From NCBI RefSeq assembly GCF_006543045.1, contig NZ_RBZW01000058.1:247748-311747 (forward strand): a stretch of DNA of 64,000 bases, read 5' to 3'. The notes below the pieces were generated by a model. The model saw nothing but the letters and a program-made list of their open reading frames with translations. It had not been told where the DNA came from and did not search any database. Position 1 is the stretch's first letter. Every line of letters starts with the position of its first letter. Below, one piece after another: positions 54,378 through 62,770 of this stretch. The position numbers were made by a program, and so were the translations under genes. Source of the stretch: Salinadaptatus halalkaliphilus (GTDB lineage: Archaea > Halobacteriota > Halobacteria > Halobacteriales > Natrialbaceae).

Positions 54378-55142
54378 TCACTCCCGGACGCGGACGATTT
54401 CTTCCTCGAAGACCTTCCGGTTCGGTACGATGTACTCCTCGGAGTCGTCTTCGATCTTCGTCACGAACAGATCGACTTCCTGAACGATCCCCGCTTGGTC
54501 GCCGATCCGGATCCGGTCACCGATTCCGTAGGGTTGGTTTAACAACAGGTAGATCCCGGCTGCACTCGAGACGAGAAAGTCCTTAAAAGCGAACGTGCCG
54601 ACGACGACTGCACCGGTGGCAATCACGGCAAGCAGGATGAGCAACGGCAGGACGTAGACGCCGATCTGGCCAAGCGCGATGAGAAATGCCACGTACAAAA
54701 CCGCGTATTTGACCAATCGAGGGATCACCGAAACCTCCGGCAACTTGACGCTGCGCAGATATTCGCTGACGATCAATTCGGCCTTGTCGGCGATAATAAA
54801 GCCCAGAATGAGCACGAGCACGGCGATGAAAACCTGCGGGAGATACTGCGTCACCTCGAACCAGAACGCGTCGGTGTCGAGCAACTGTGCGATATGAATC
54901 GCAGTCAAGACGGCGATCCCGTAGATGAACCACGAACTCAGCCGGGCGACGATCTCGACCGTCGACGTTCCGAGCGACTGAGCGGTCCGTTCGAACGGCG
55001 TTCCTTCGACGGCGTCTGGCACACCCGAGGCAGAGAGTAACTCCTTGTTGAGTCGCCCGACCAGATAGCCGACGACGAGTCCAAGCGCCAACACCGCCGC
55101 TGCAATGACCGCCGGCTCGTCGATCAGCGTCTGCCACTCCAT
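54378..55142 (-). CDS. mscS: MscS-family mechanosensitive ion channel
   Basis: 254 residues: an N-terminal helix (AVIAAAVLALGLVVGYLVGRL), two more at WFIYGIAVLTAIHIAQ and VFIAVLVLILGFIIADKAE, further helices VLYVAFLIALGQIGVYVLPLLILLAVIATGAVVVGTFAFKDFL, then the short MscS beta domain (YGIGDRIRIGDQAGIVQEVDLFVTKI, EYIVPNRKVFEE). It starts one base after the dacZ stop, so both are on one transcript. It likely releases solutes upon hypo-osmotic stress. The large C-terminal domain of bacterial MscS is absent. Confidence 0.87.
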   Translation of the reverse strand: MEWQTLIDEPAVIAAAVLALGLVVGYLVGRLNKELLSASGVPDAVEGTPFERTAQSLGTSTVEIVARLSSWFIYGIAVLTAIHIAQLLDTDAFWFEVTQYLPQVFIAVLVLILGFIIADKAELIVSEYLRSVKLPEVSVIPRLVKYAVLYVAFLIALGQIGVYVLPLLILLAVIATGAVVVGTFAFKDFLVSSAAGIYLLLNQPYGIGDRIRIGDQAGIVQEVDLFVTKIEDDSEEYIVPNRKVFEEEIVRVRE

Positions 55143-55143
55143 A

Positions 55144-55956
55144 TCAGTACGCCTCCGGGTCGACCTCCAGAATGAGTTCACCGGCTTTGAACGCCCGAAC
55201 GAGTCCGTCACTCTCCGAGAGGACGATCGCGATGGCGTTCGTATCCCGCGTTATCGCCCCACCAGCCATGTGACGGGCACCTAACCCTTTCGGAATATCG
55301 ACACCCTCCGCGGACGGCTCGAGGTAGCGATACGCCGAGACGAGTTTGCCCGCATCGGAGATGACGAACGCGCCGTCGAGTCGCGAAAACTCCTTCAACA
55401 TGACGTTCACGATCGGATCGCCGACGTGGACGTGAGACTTCTCGAAGGGATTGTACGACAGCGGCCGGGACTTGTTCATCACCTTCCCCGCGTCGCCGAC
55501 GATGAACAACGCCCCGACAGGCTTGCCCTTTTGCCCTTTCTTGCCCAGTTCGATCGCTAACTCGAGTACCGACTTGATGACGGCCGGCTCGGCGCGCGAT
55601 TTCGCGAACAGATCGTAGATTCCCGTATGGGCGTCTGCATCGGCCCGTACTCGAGAGACCGTATCGATGTCGTCGCTGAACACGCTCGTCGCACACGCGA
55701 GGTCGTCCCCGTCGTCGATCACGTCCTGTTCGAGTGCGCCCTCGATGCCGAACCGAACCCGTTCGGACACCTCGTCGAACTCGAGGGGTAACTCGACGAA
55801 CGTCTCCGCACCCACGTCGTTTTCCGTGCCGACGACGACGACATCGGAATCCTCTCCCGTCGTGAACCGCTCGTAGTAGGACCCGCTCGGCCCAAAGAGC
55901 ATGATCGCATCGACACTCGAGAAGATGTCCCCGAACACGTCGTCTACTCCGGCCAT
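55144..55956 (-). CDS. dacZ: Diadenylate cyclase (DacZ)
   Basis: 270 residues. The C-terminal half is the DisA_N-type diadenylate cyclase domain: GALFIVGD, SRLDGAFVISDAGK (DGA motif) and LGARHMAGGAITRDTNAIAIVLSESDG (RHR-like motif, here RHMAG). The N-terminal 110 residues form the archaeal-specific domain (IMLFGPSGSYYERF, VVVVGTEND). It makes c-di-AMP from two ATP; the homologue in Haloferax is essential and tied to osmotic homeostasis. First gene of a two-gene operon with an MscS channel. Confidence 0.92.
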   Translation of the reverse strand: MAGVDDVFGDIFSSVDAIMLFGPSGSYYERFTTGEDSDVVVVGTENDVGAETFVELPLEFDEVSERVRFGIEGALEQDVIDDGDDLACATSVFSDDIDTVSRVRADADAHTGIYDLFAKSRAEPAVIKSVLELAIELGKKGQKGKPVGALFIVGDAGKVMNKSRPLSYNPFEKSHVHVGDPIVNVMLKEFSRLDGAFVISDAGKLVSAYRYLEPSAEGVDIPKGLGARHMAGGAITRDTNAIAIVLSESDGLVRAFKAGELILEVDPEAY

Positions 55957-56293
55957 TGCTCATACAAGTCTCGCCTGCGCGAATAAGCGTTGTGGGGATG
56001 TCTGACGCCTGGCTGTCGTCTTCGGGATCGCTACGGTTTTGACCCACGGACTCGATGGTCCGTAATTCGACGACGAACACGGCACTCGTTATAGTAACAA
56101 CTGCAACTAGTTACACACTGATCGCACAGCTGTCGTGCGATCAGGTCTGCAGTGACGAGGTCGTCACGCTGAGACTCGAGTCGGTGTTGGGAGCTTTATC
56201 AGTATAGCATTCCACCCCACAATCCAGATGGGTATATGTAATCATTATAAATTTCGAACAAGTCCTATACCGGTCGGGACGTAAGTACATCTG
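55957..56293. other. Intergenic stretch with a perfect hairpin
   Basis: No gene seen. It contains a perfect 10-bp inverted repeat CTGATCGCAC/GTGCGATCAG (56118-56144, loop of 7) with no T-run. A TATA-like TTATAAAT at 56246-56253 precedes the small zinc-protein gene by about 40 bases. Confidence 0.5.
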
Positions 56294-56500
56294 ATGACAT
56301 CAAACAATACCGAACCCGATCGAATCAACCGACAGAAGGGGACGCTCTTCTGCTTCGACTGTGAGTACAGAGGTCATTTCTCCCGAGACTGGCTCGAAGT
56401 CTGTACCGGTAGTAGTTGCTCCCTCATGTGTCCCAACTGTGGAGCAGAAATCGATCAGCGATCGTCCCAACAGCCGCGTCCGCCTGCAGAGGCAGATTAA
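56294..56500 (+). CDS. Small haloarchaeal zinc-finger protein
   Basis: 68 residues. FCFDCEYRGHF and LMCPNCGAEID supply the two Cys pairs (CxxC each), with a basic-polar tail. A further Cys (VCTGSSCS) lies between. Small proteins of this design are common in haloarchaea (DUF8106-like, naming uncertain) and unstudied for the most part. Palindromic repeat E begins 10 bases after the stop codon. Confidence 0.72.
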   Translation: MTSNNTEPDRINRQKGTLFCFDCEYRGHFSRDWLEVCTGSSCSLMCPNCGAEIDQRSSQQPRPPAEAD

Positions 56501-56509
56501 CACCCACTC

Positions 56510-56591
56510 ATACGGATTACTGTACCGATGTCCCGGCCCAGCCGCCGCCCGGGTCGCGGCTGGGCCGGAACTGACGTACAGTAAACCGTAT
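56510..56591 (+). repeat. Dispersed palindromic repeat, copy E
   Basis: 82 bp, the cleanest copy. Outer arms ATACGGATTACTGTAC and GTACAGTAAACCGTAT differ at one pair; the inner stem CCGGCCCAGCCGC / GCGGCTGGGCCGG is perfect around CGCCCGGGTC. Nearly identical to copy B in its centre. Confidence 0.88.
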
Positions 56592-56674
56592 CAAAAGTCA
56601 ACAACCCTGACCACAAGGGTCGGGGTATCCGCCTCGACTGCTCGATGAAATATCGTTCGGAAACGTGTTCAGTT

Positions 56675-56694
56675 CGCGGGACTGGATTCGAACC
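56675..56694 (-). repeat. Partial copy of a tRNA 3' end
   Basis: GCGGGACTGGATTCGAACC here differs at one base from the T-arm/acceptor end of tRNA-Leu(UAG) at 56794. The rest of a tRNA is not present. It could be the remnant of an integration site next to the tRNA gene. Confidence 0.5.
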
Positions 56695-56759
56695 TCGTCG
56701 AGACGGTCGTCCTCACTTCGTTTGGACGCTGCGACTCGTCTGGTTCGAATTCGCTGATC

Positions 56760-56796
56760 GCATTCTCCGCTCACGACCGTAGTTCGCGGAGAATGC
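56760..56796 (-). terminator. Inverted repeat at the tRNA-Leu 3' end
   Basis: GCATTCTCCGC and GCGGAGAATGC (11 bp) pair around a 14-base loop, immediately downstream of tRNA-Leu(UAG) on the minus strand and reaching into its last bases. A transcription end or tRNA-processing signal is possible; no T-run is seen. Confidence 0.35.
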
Positions 56797-56878
56797 GCGG
56801 GACCGGATTCGAACCGGCGGACCCCTACGGGACAGCGTCCTAAGCGCTGCGCCGTTGGCCTAGCTTGGCTACCCGCGC
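56794..56878 (-). tRNA. tRNA-Leu(UAG)
   Basis: Acceptor stem GCGCGGG/CCCGCGC with discriminator A. Anticodon stem-loop CAGCG-CTTAGGA-CGCTG gives anticodon TAG. A long variable arm (TCCCGTAGGGG) and T-arm CCGG-TTCGAAT-CCGG are present. Class II tRNA, 85 nt, no intron, CCA not encoded. Confidence 0.94.
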
Positions 56879-56924
56879 CCATCTCCGGTTTTTGGCGAAT
56901 CGAGTAAGAACCTGTCGATCCGTC

Positions 56925-57098
56925 CTACCCATGTTTTACCGGCTCTTCGGGCGACCAGTCCGGGGGAACAATAAAGGTGACGTGCTCGGAATCTCGAAGT
57001 TGATGTAGCTCCGCGGCCTGTTCGGCCAGCGATCGATCCCGGTACGGCATCTCGAGGCCGCACCCGGTACAGACGAGCTTGCAGGTTGGCTCCTTCAT
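56925..57098 (-). CDS. Small Cys-rich protein, 57 residues
   Basis: ATG 57098 to TAG at 56925. It reads MKEPTCKLVCTGCGLEMPY, then a helix RDRSLAEQAAELHQLRDSEH and VTFIVPPDWSPEEPVKHG. Three Cys near the N-terminus (CxxxCxxC) plus His35/His39 could bind one zinc. Codon usage and acidic helix look genuine. It lies just upstream of tRNA-Leu on the same strand. I do not recognise it. Confidence 0.55.
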   Translation of the reverse strand: MKEPTCKLVCTGCGLEMPYRDRSLAEQAAELHQLRDSEHVTFIVPPDWSPEEPVKHG

Positions 57099-57319
57099 GA
57101 CGGACGCGCCCGGTCTAATCGGACCACAGGCGTCGGATGCTGCTAGAACACCTGTCTGCTTTAGTAGTCGTCTCCTAGTGATAGCGGCCCCAAACCGCCG
57201 TCTTCGTTACTCGATCGTAGCCGTTCGTTGGTTCGAGTAGCACGATATTGCCACCTCCACGTGAACTATTACCATGATTTGGCCGGACATTTATCTCAGT
57301 TGCACCAGTACTAACCCGT

Positions 57320-57628
57320 ATGTATAGCGCCCGTGATCGGGTCGAGTACGAGTCGTGGCTCGAGGAACTCGAGGTGATCGCAGACCGTCTGGAGTTATCA
57401 CCCGATGCACAGTCGTGTGCGACGGAGCTCTTTCTCATGGACGTCCCCGACGCCGATCGGTCGAAACGAGCGGTGCTCGCGGCTAGTCTGTATGCCGGCT
57501 CGCTGGTCGCCGGCGAGGGTCGAACCCAACAAGCAGTCGCCGACGCCGCCGACGTCTCGCGGTTATCTATTCAGAGTCGCTGGAAAGACCGACTCGAGGC
57601 AGCCGGCCTCGAGCCGCCGGGATGGTAA
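57320..57628 (+). CDS. Single-repeat TFB-like (cyclin-fold) protein
   Basis: 102 residues. LELSPDAQSCATELFLMDVPDADRSKRAVLAASLYAGSLVAGEGRTQQAVADAADVSRLSIQSRWKDRLEAAG aligns with the second cyclin-like repeat of the TFB at 33134 ([44 protein letters not shown]). There is no zinc ribbon, B-reader or first repeat. It could bind TBP/BRE and compete with TFB. TATA-like ACATTTATC at 57287-57295 precedes the ATG by about 28 bases. Whether it is a regulator or a relic is unknown. Confidence 0.75.
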   Translation: MYSARDRVEYESWLEELEVIADRLELSPDAQSCATELFLMDVPDADRSKRAVLAASLYAGSLVAGEGRTQQAVADAADVSRLSIQSRWKDRLEAAGLEPPGW

Positions 57629-58000
57629 TACTGCCGGACAGAACTATTGTGAACGTTTGCCGCTTCTCTCCGGCGAATGCCGTTATTGATTTCCGACCGA
57701 CAGTATAAGGACAGTCCGACCAACCGTTTCGTGGCTCATCCAGTTCCTGATTCCCGCAAGCGTCAGGAACAGACGCCGTAAGTGTACGATACGAAAACAA
57801 AATTGTGGCGGTTGACAGTGGAAATTATCGTCGACAACTGACCGTCGCGCGACGGTGGCCCAGACCGGGTTCGACTGCTGTTCCAAGCGTCGACTGATGA
57901 GTGACAGCTAGCATACGCCGATGGGCCCCATCGGTGCTGTCTTAGAACGCTATTTCCCGCTCCGACCGACATACCGCCGAAACGACGACCGTCTGTGGGT
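57629..58000. other. Gene-free stretch of about 370 bases
   Basis: Somewhat AT-richer than its surroundings. Neither strand has a credible gene; short minus-strand frames do not match anything I know. It may contain remains of inserted DNA. Confidence 0.4.
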
Positions 58001-58030
58001 TCGCCGGAAATGACTTCCAGTAAACCGTCT
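58001..58030 (+). repeat. Dispersed palindromic repeat, half copy F
   Basis: Only the right half is recognisable: CGCCGGAAATGACTTCCAG then TAAACCGTCT. The left half has decayed or was lost. It abuts the coaD stop codon (TGA on the minus strand, 58032-58030). Confidence 0.6.
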
Positions 58031-58512
58031 CAGGTGTCGGTACCGTCAGTGTCCTCGACGACGTTCCCGTGTTCGTCGATTTCGCCGTGGACGATCCGCG
58101 TACTCGAAATAATATTGCCATCCTCGGCCAGCTTGTGAGGGACGACGACAATCTCGAGTGGATCGTGGCCCCGCTCCTGACGGATCTCGTTGATCCGTTC
58201 CCCCCCGCCTTTCGTCTCGGGAGAGACGACGAGATAGTCGAACTGCGGTTCGGTTGCGATACCGGTCGGCGACTCGAGTTCCCGGACTTCGAACGCCCGG
58301 TCGTAGTCGGCGGCGATCGACTCGAGTTCGGACTCGAGTGCCCGCTTGCGGTGCTCGAACGATCGAACGCTGCGTTCGACCGATCGCGTTTTCGGTGCGA
58401 GGTCGTCACTCGTTAGTCCAACAGTCACGTCCCCGAGTTCGAACGCCCGCTCGAACAGTTGCCGATGACCGTCGTGAACGGGGTCGAACGTCCCACCAAG
58501 CGCGACGTCCAT
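58030..58512 (-). CDS. coaD: Phosphopantetheine adenylyltransferase (archaeal type)
   Basis: 160 residues. The nucleotidyltransferase motif GGTFDPVHDGHRQLFERAF (HxGH variant HDGH) is at the N-terminus, then VTVGLTSDDLA, DYDRAFEVRELESPTGIA, FDYLVVSPETKGGGERINEIRQERG and NIISSTRIVHGEID (the SSTxIR-like site). It adenylates 4'-phosphopantetheine in CoA synthesis. ATG 58512 is where the fold begins. Divergent from the malic enzyme gene. Confidence 0.92.
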   Translation of the reverse strand: MDVALGGTFDPVHDGHRQLFERAFELGDVTVGLTSDDLAPKTRSVERSVRSFEHRKRALESELESIAADYDRAFEVRELESPTGIATEPQFDYLVVSPETKGGGERINEIRQERGHDPLEIVVVPHKLAEDGNIISSTRIVHGEIDEHGNVVEDTDGTDT

Positions 58513-58646
58513 ACGACCCCTGAGTTTCGCGGCCCGTATAAAACGGTCGAATCCGGGGATTCGTTCTCGAGTCGCATCCAGTAATTCGACAATCGACGAA
58601 CCTTCCCTTCGCATTGTTTTTTAAGCTCTCACACAGTGTTGCTGGT

Positions 58647-60902
58647 ATGGGACTAGACGAGGACGCGTTGGAGTATCACCGAACTGATCCACCCGGAAAG
58701 ATCGAGATTTCGACGACGAAATCGACGAATACACAGCGAGATCTCTCGCTCGCGTACTCACCCGGCGTCGCCGCACCGTGCATGGAAATCGACGCGGACG
58801 AAACCGACGCCTACACGTATACGGCGAAGGGGAATCTCGTCGGCGTCGTCTCGAACGGCTCTGCCGTCCTCGGTCTCGGCGACATCGGCGCACAGGCATC
58901 GAAGCCAGTGATGGAAGGAAAGGGCGTCCTATTCAAACGTTTTGCCGATATCGACGTCTTCGACATCGAGCTCGACGAAGCCGATCCGCACAAGCTCGTC
59001 GAGGCCGTCAAGATGATGGAACCGACCTTCGGCGGCGTCAATTTGGAGGATATCAAAGCACCGGAGTGTTTCACGGTCGAGGAACGGCTGCGCGAAGAAA
59101 TCGACATTCCGGTCTTTCACGACGATCAACACGGTACGGCGATCATTTCGGGTGCAGCACTGCTCAACGCCGTCGACATCGCCGGGAAGGATCTCGAGGA
59201 TCTCGAGATCGTCTTCTCGGGTGCCGGTGCGAGCGCGATCGCGACCGCTCGCTTCTACGTCTCGCTTGGCTGTCGAGCCGAGAACATCACGATGTGTGAC
59301 TCGACTGGGATTATTACCGAATCCCGCGCCGAGGCTGGCGACGTCAACGAGTACAAACAGCAGTTCGCCAGCGACGTCCCCGACGGCGACCTCGCAGACG
59401 CGATGGAGGGTGCGGACGTCTTCGTCGGTCTCTCGATCGGTGGTATCGTCTCCCAGGAGATGATCCAGTCGATGGGAGCGAATCCGATCGTCTTCGCGAT
59501 GGCAAACCCCGATCCAGAGATCGGCTACGAGGAAGCGAAAGCGGCCCGCGACGACGAGGTCATCATGGCCACCGGCCGCTCGGACTACCCGAATCAGGTC
59601 AACAACGTGCTGGGATTCCCCTTCATCTTCCGCGGTGCACTCGACGTCCGCGCGACCGAGATCAACGAGGAGATGAAAGTCGCCTGCGCTCGCGCACTCG
59701 CGAGACTCGCCCGCGAGGACGTTCCCGACGCCGTCGTCAAAGCCTACGGCGACGAACCGCTCCAGTTTGGCCCCGATTACATCATCCCGAAACCGGTCGA
59801 TCCACGGGTGCTGTTCCGCGTCGCTCCCTCGATCGCCGAAGCCGCCATGGAGTCCGGTGCCGCCCGCGCCGAAATCGATCTGGAGGAGTACGAGGAGGAA
59901 CTCGAGGCCCGCCTCGGCAAGTCCCGCGAGATGATGCGGGTCGTCCTCAACAAGGCAAAGAGCGAACCGAAGACGGTCGCGCTCGCGGAGGGAGAAAACG
60001 AGAAGATGATCCGCGCAGCGTACCAGATTCAGGAACAGGGAATCGCGCTGCCGGTGCTCATCGGCGACGAGAGCGAGATCAGCCAGACCGCGACTGACCT
60101 CGGGCTCGACTTCGAGCCCCAGATCGCGGATCCGACCGCCGGCGACTACGACAACTACGGCGACCGGCTCCACGAGATCCGCCAGCGGAAGGGGATCACC
60201 CGCACGGAGGCAGCCGATATGGTCGAACGCGACTCGAACTACTTCGGGAGCGTGATGGTCGAGCAAGGTGACGCAGACGCCCTGTTGACGGGACTCTCCC
60301 ATCACTACCCCTCGGCACTGCGACCGCCGTTGCAGGTGATCGGCACCGCCGACGACGTCGACCACGCCGCCGGCGTCTACCTGCTCGCGTTCAAGAACCG
60401 TGTCATCTTCGTGGCCGACGCGACCGTCAACCAGTCGCCCGACGAGGACGTCCTCGCGGAAGTGACCAAACAGACGGCGAAACTCGCCCGCCGCTTCAAC
60501 GTCGAGCCACGCGCCGCCTTGCTCTCGTATTCGAACTTCGGCAGCGTCACCAACGAGGACACCCGCCGACCTCGAGCGGCCGCGCAACTGCTGCAGGACG
60601 ATCCCGAAGCCGACTTCCCCGTCGACGGCGAGATGCAAGCAGACACCGCCGTCGTCGAGGACATCCTGCAGGGGACCTACGGCTTCTCCGAACTCGAGGA
60701 GCCGGCGAACGTGCTCGTCTTCCCGAACCTCGAGGCTGGCAACATCGGTTATAAGCTGCTCCAGCGACTCGGTGGCGCAGACGCCATCGGGCCGATGCTC
60801 GTCGGCATGGACGAACCCGTCCACGTCCTCCAGCGAGGCGACGAGGTCAAAGATATCGTGAACCTGGCGGGAGTTGCGGTCGTCGACGCCCAGCAAGAGT
60901 AG
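58647..60902 (+). CDS. maeB: NADP-dependent malic enzyme with phosphotransacetylase-like domain
   Basis: 751 residues. Malic N-domain ([44 protein letters not shown]), catalytic region [16 protein letters not shown], Rossmann [47 protein letters not shown], then a PTA_PTB-like C-terminal domain (about 430-750: [40 protein letters not shown]). It decarboxylates malate to pyruvate; the fused domain usually regulates by acetyl-CoA rather than catalyses. The last 15 codons are part of a tandem duplication beyond the stop. Confidence 0.94.
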   Translation: MGLDEDALEYHRTDPPGKIEISTTKSTNTQRDLSLAYSPGVAAPCMEIDADETDAYTYTAKGNLVGVVSNGSAVLGLGDIGAQASKPVMEGKGVLFKRFADIDVFDIELDEADPHKLVEAVKMMEPTFGGVNLEDIKAPECFTVEERLREEIDIPVFHDDQHGTAIISGAALLNAVDIAGKDLEDLEIVFSGAGASAIATARFYVSLGCRAENITMCDSTGIITESRAEAGDVNEYKQQFASDVPDGDLADAMEGADVFVGLSIGGIVSQEMIQSMGANPIVFAMANPDPEIGYEEAKAARDDEVIMATGRSDYPNQVNNVLGFPFIFRGALDVRATEINEEMKVACARALARLAREDVPDAVVKAYGDEPLQFGPDYIIPKPVDPRVLFRVAPSIAEAAMESGAARAEIDLEEYEEELEARLGKSREMMRVVLNKAKSEPKTVALAEGENEKMIRAAYQIQEQGIALPVLIGDESEISQTATDLGLDFEPQIADPTAGDYDNYGDRLHEIRQRKGITRTEAADMVERDSNYFGSVMVEQGDADALLTGLSHHYPSALRPPLQVIGTADDVDHAAGVYLLAFKNRVIFVADATVNQSPDEDVLAEVTKQTAKLARRFNVEPRAALLSYSNFGSVTNEDTRRPRAAAQLLQDDPEADFPVDGEMQADTAVVEDILQGTYGFSELEEPANVLVFPNLEAGNIGYKLLQRLGGADAIGPMLVGMDEPVHVLQRGDEVKDIVNLAGVAVVDAQQE

Positions 60903-61146
60903 CACAGCACCCGCGAGCGAACAGTGTGAGCGAGCGGATTTTTGGTGGAGATTTTTGCGCGAGTGGCGAGCGAAGCGAACCCGAGCGGAAAAAGGTCCAT
61001 CTGTGAACCTGGCGGGAGTTGCGGTCGTCGACGCCCAGCAAGAGTAGCACAGCACCCGCGAGCGAACAGTGTGAGCGAGCGGATTTTTGGTGGAGATTTT
61101 TGCGCGAGTGGCGAGCGAAGCGAACCCGAGCGGAAAAAGGTCGGTC
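60858..61146 (+). repeat. 145-bp tandem duplication covering the malic enzyme 3' end
   Basis: Unit 1 (60858-61002) and unit 2 (61003-61146) are nearly identical and start GTGAACCTGGCGGGAGTTG. Each carries the last 15 codons of the gene with its stop, followed by the string GCGAGCGAACAGTGTGAG and TTTTTGGTGGAGATTTTTG. A third, diverged start (GTCGACGCACAACAAGAG at about 61148) follows, suggesting an older third copy. No other gene is in the repeat. Confidence 0.9.
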
Positions 61147-61198
61147 TGTCGACGCACAACAAGAGTAATAGCGAGCGACGCCCCACCCTTTCGTAACT

Positions 61199-62590
61199 GT
61201 GGTCGATGGGATCAACGGTGACGGACTCGCCAGGCGCCAGTTCCTGTCGCTCGCTGGAACGGCCGGTACCGTCGGGCTCGTCGGTGTCTCCGGACGGCGC
61301 TACCGGCGAGAACCGGACTGTACGGCCGTCCGAGAGGGGGCGACTCGAGCGGACGGCTACGTCCCGTTGCCGGCCGACGACGAGATCTCGATGTTTCGGC
61401 GTGGGCTCCGGCGGTACGGCTACTATCCCGACGTGACCGTTCCGGAGACCGTCACCGTCGACTGGTCGATGCCGGTCAACCGCATCGGCCACACTGCAGC
61501 CAAGTCGACGCCGCGACCGATGCCTGACGGCGAGACAATTCTGGTCGCCGGCGACGACGGCCGTGTTCACGCCGTCACCCCGACCGGTGAGCGCCGGTGG
61601 GAACTCGAGACGGCTGCCGGAACCAGCCTCGGCTTTCACGGAACCCCGGCGATCGTCGGTGACACCGCCTATATCGGCGGCTACGACGGTGCGCTCTATG
61701 CCATCGACATCGAGCGCGGGGAGATACACTGGCGAACGCCCCCGCGAGCGTTCGGCGGGGCGATCGCGATCGGCTCGAGTCCGGCCTATCTCGACGGGCA
61801 ACTGTACCTGTTCGCGGAGTACAGCAATCCGCCGAGTGGTGCGCTGTGGGCCGTCGACGCCGGAACTGGCACGCCGGTCTGGAGCGACGACCGCCTCTGG
61901 GGGATGCCCCATCCCTCGCCCGCGATCGACTGCGAGACCGGTCGACTTGTCGGCGGGTCGAACGACGGCGTCGTCTACTGCTGGGAGTATCCCTCACTCG
62001 AGTTCGCGTGGTCGTTTCAGACGGGTGGCGAGGACGGCCCGGACGGCGACGTCCAGGCCGACGGAGCGTTCCGGCTGGGCGCCGAGATCAAGGGGACGAC
62101 GCCGGTCTACGACGGTGCGGCGTTCGTCGGCTCCTGGGACGGCCGATTCTATCGGCTCGACCTCGCCGACGGCAGCGAGGACTGGTCGTTCGAAACCGGC
62201 CAAGTCGTTATGTCGAACCCGGCGATAGACCCGGACGAAGGCGTCGTCTACGTCGGCGGCGACGACCGTCGGATACACGCACTCGATGCGGACAGCGGCG
62301 AGAATCTGTGGTCACACAACGTCCACGGTAGCGTCATCGGCTCGGTTACAACGACAAGCGAGGCGATTTTGGTCGGCTCCTACGACGGACACCTCTACGC
62401 CCTCGAGAAAGAAAGCGGCGACCGACGGTGGCGCATCGAGAATCGAGGACACGTTACGGGGGGTGCGATCCCGCGAGACGGCCGCATCTACTACGCCGAG
62501 CGCGGCGTCTTCTCGAACTATTACGACGATGACGAGCCGACGGTGCTCGAGGAGCCCGGCCACGCGTACTGTCTCGTCGCTGACTCGTAG
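61199..62590 (+). CDS. Tat-exported PQQ-like beta-propeller protein
   Basis: 463 residues from a GTG. N-terminal Tat signal: LARRQFLSLAGTAGTVGLVGVSG with a twin Arg at about residues 12-13. The rest is a seven- or eight-bladed PQQ/WD-like propeller: repeated G-D-T-A-Y-I-G-G-Y-D-G-x-L-Y-A-I-D patterns, such as VYVGGDDRRIHALDADSGENLW and VGSYDGHLYALEKESGDRRW. No quinoprotein catalytic residues can be confirmed. Likely an extracellular or lipid-anchored scaffold or a dehydrogenase-like protein. The upstream 300 bases are the tandem duplication. Confidence 0.83.
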   Translation: MVDGINGDGLARRQFLSLAGTAGTVGLVGVSGRRYRREPDCTAVREGATRADGYVPLPADDEISMFRRGLRRYGYYPDVTVPETVTVDWSMPVNRIGHTAAKSTPRPMPDGETILVAGDDGRVHAVTPTGERRWELETAAGTSLGFHGTPAIVGDTAYIGGYDGALYAIDIERGEIHWRTPPRAFGGAIAIGSSPAYLDGQLYLFAEYSNPPSGALWAVDAGTGTPVWSDDRLWGMPHPSPAIDCETGRLVGGSNDGVVYCWEYPSLEFAWSFQTGGEDGPDGDVQADGAFRLGAEIKGTTPVYDGAAFVGSWDGRFYRLDLADGSEDWSFETGQVVMSNPAIDPDEGVVYVGGDDRRIHALDADSGENLWSHNVHGSVIGSVTTTSEAILVGSYDGHLYALEKESGDRRWRIENRGHVTGGAIPRDGRIYYAERGVFSNYYDDDEPTVLEEPGHAYCLVADS

Positions 62591-62770
62591 GCAGGTCCCG
62601 TCGGCAGTCGGGCAGCGGTGGCACGTATCGACGCGGCGAACGAGCCGTTAGCTGTAATTGAAGGCGGTAACCCCCTCCCTCAGCGAGCGAAGCGAGCAGA
62701 GAGGGGATACACCGCCCGCACGACTTTCTTTCATCTGAAGGGTAGCCCGAGCGCGGTAGGGCGGAGTAGT
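62591..62770. other. Hairpin-rich intergenic segment, possible IS end relic
   Basis: GGCGGTAACCCCCTCCCTC and GAGAGGGGATACACCGCC (about 62663-62720) form an interrupted inverted repeat. Further on comes GGTAGCCCGAGCGCGG, ending GGCGGAGTAGTTCAC, which has the flavour of the right end of an IS1341-type element. No transposase is present here. Low confidence. Confidence 0.3.

Noticed and set aside
56118..56144. Perfect hairpin as a terminator of a gene upstream of 56.1 kb
   Set aside because: No gene on the plus strand ends near it and no T-run follows; it was left as an unexplained inverted repeat.
57629..58000. Possible transposase remnant in short minus-strand frames
   Set aside because: I could not match any transposase motif, so no mobile element was called.
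58929..61157. Very long minus-strand open frame of about 740 codons opposite malic enzyme
   Set aside because: It is the mirror of the malic enzyme gene; GC-rich third positions keep the complement open. The plus-strand protein is unmistakable.
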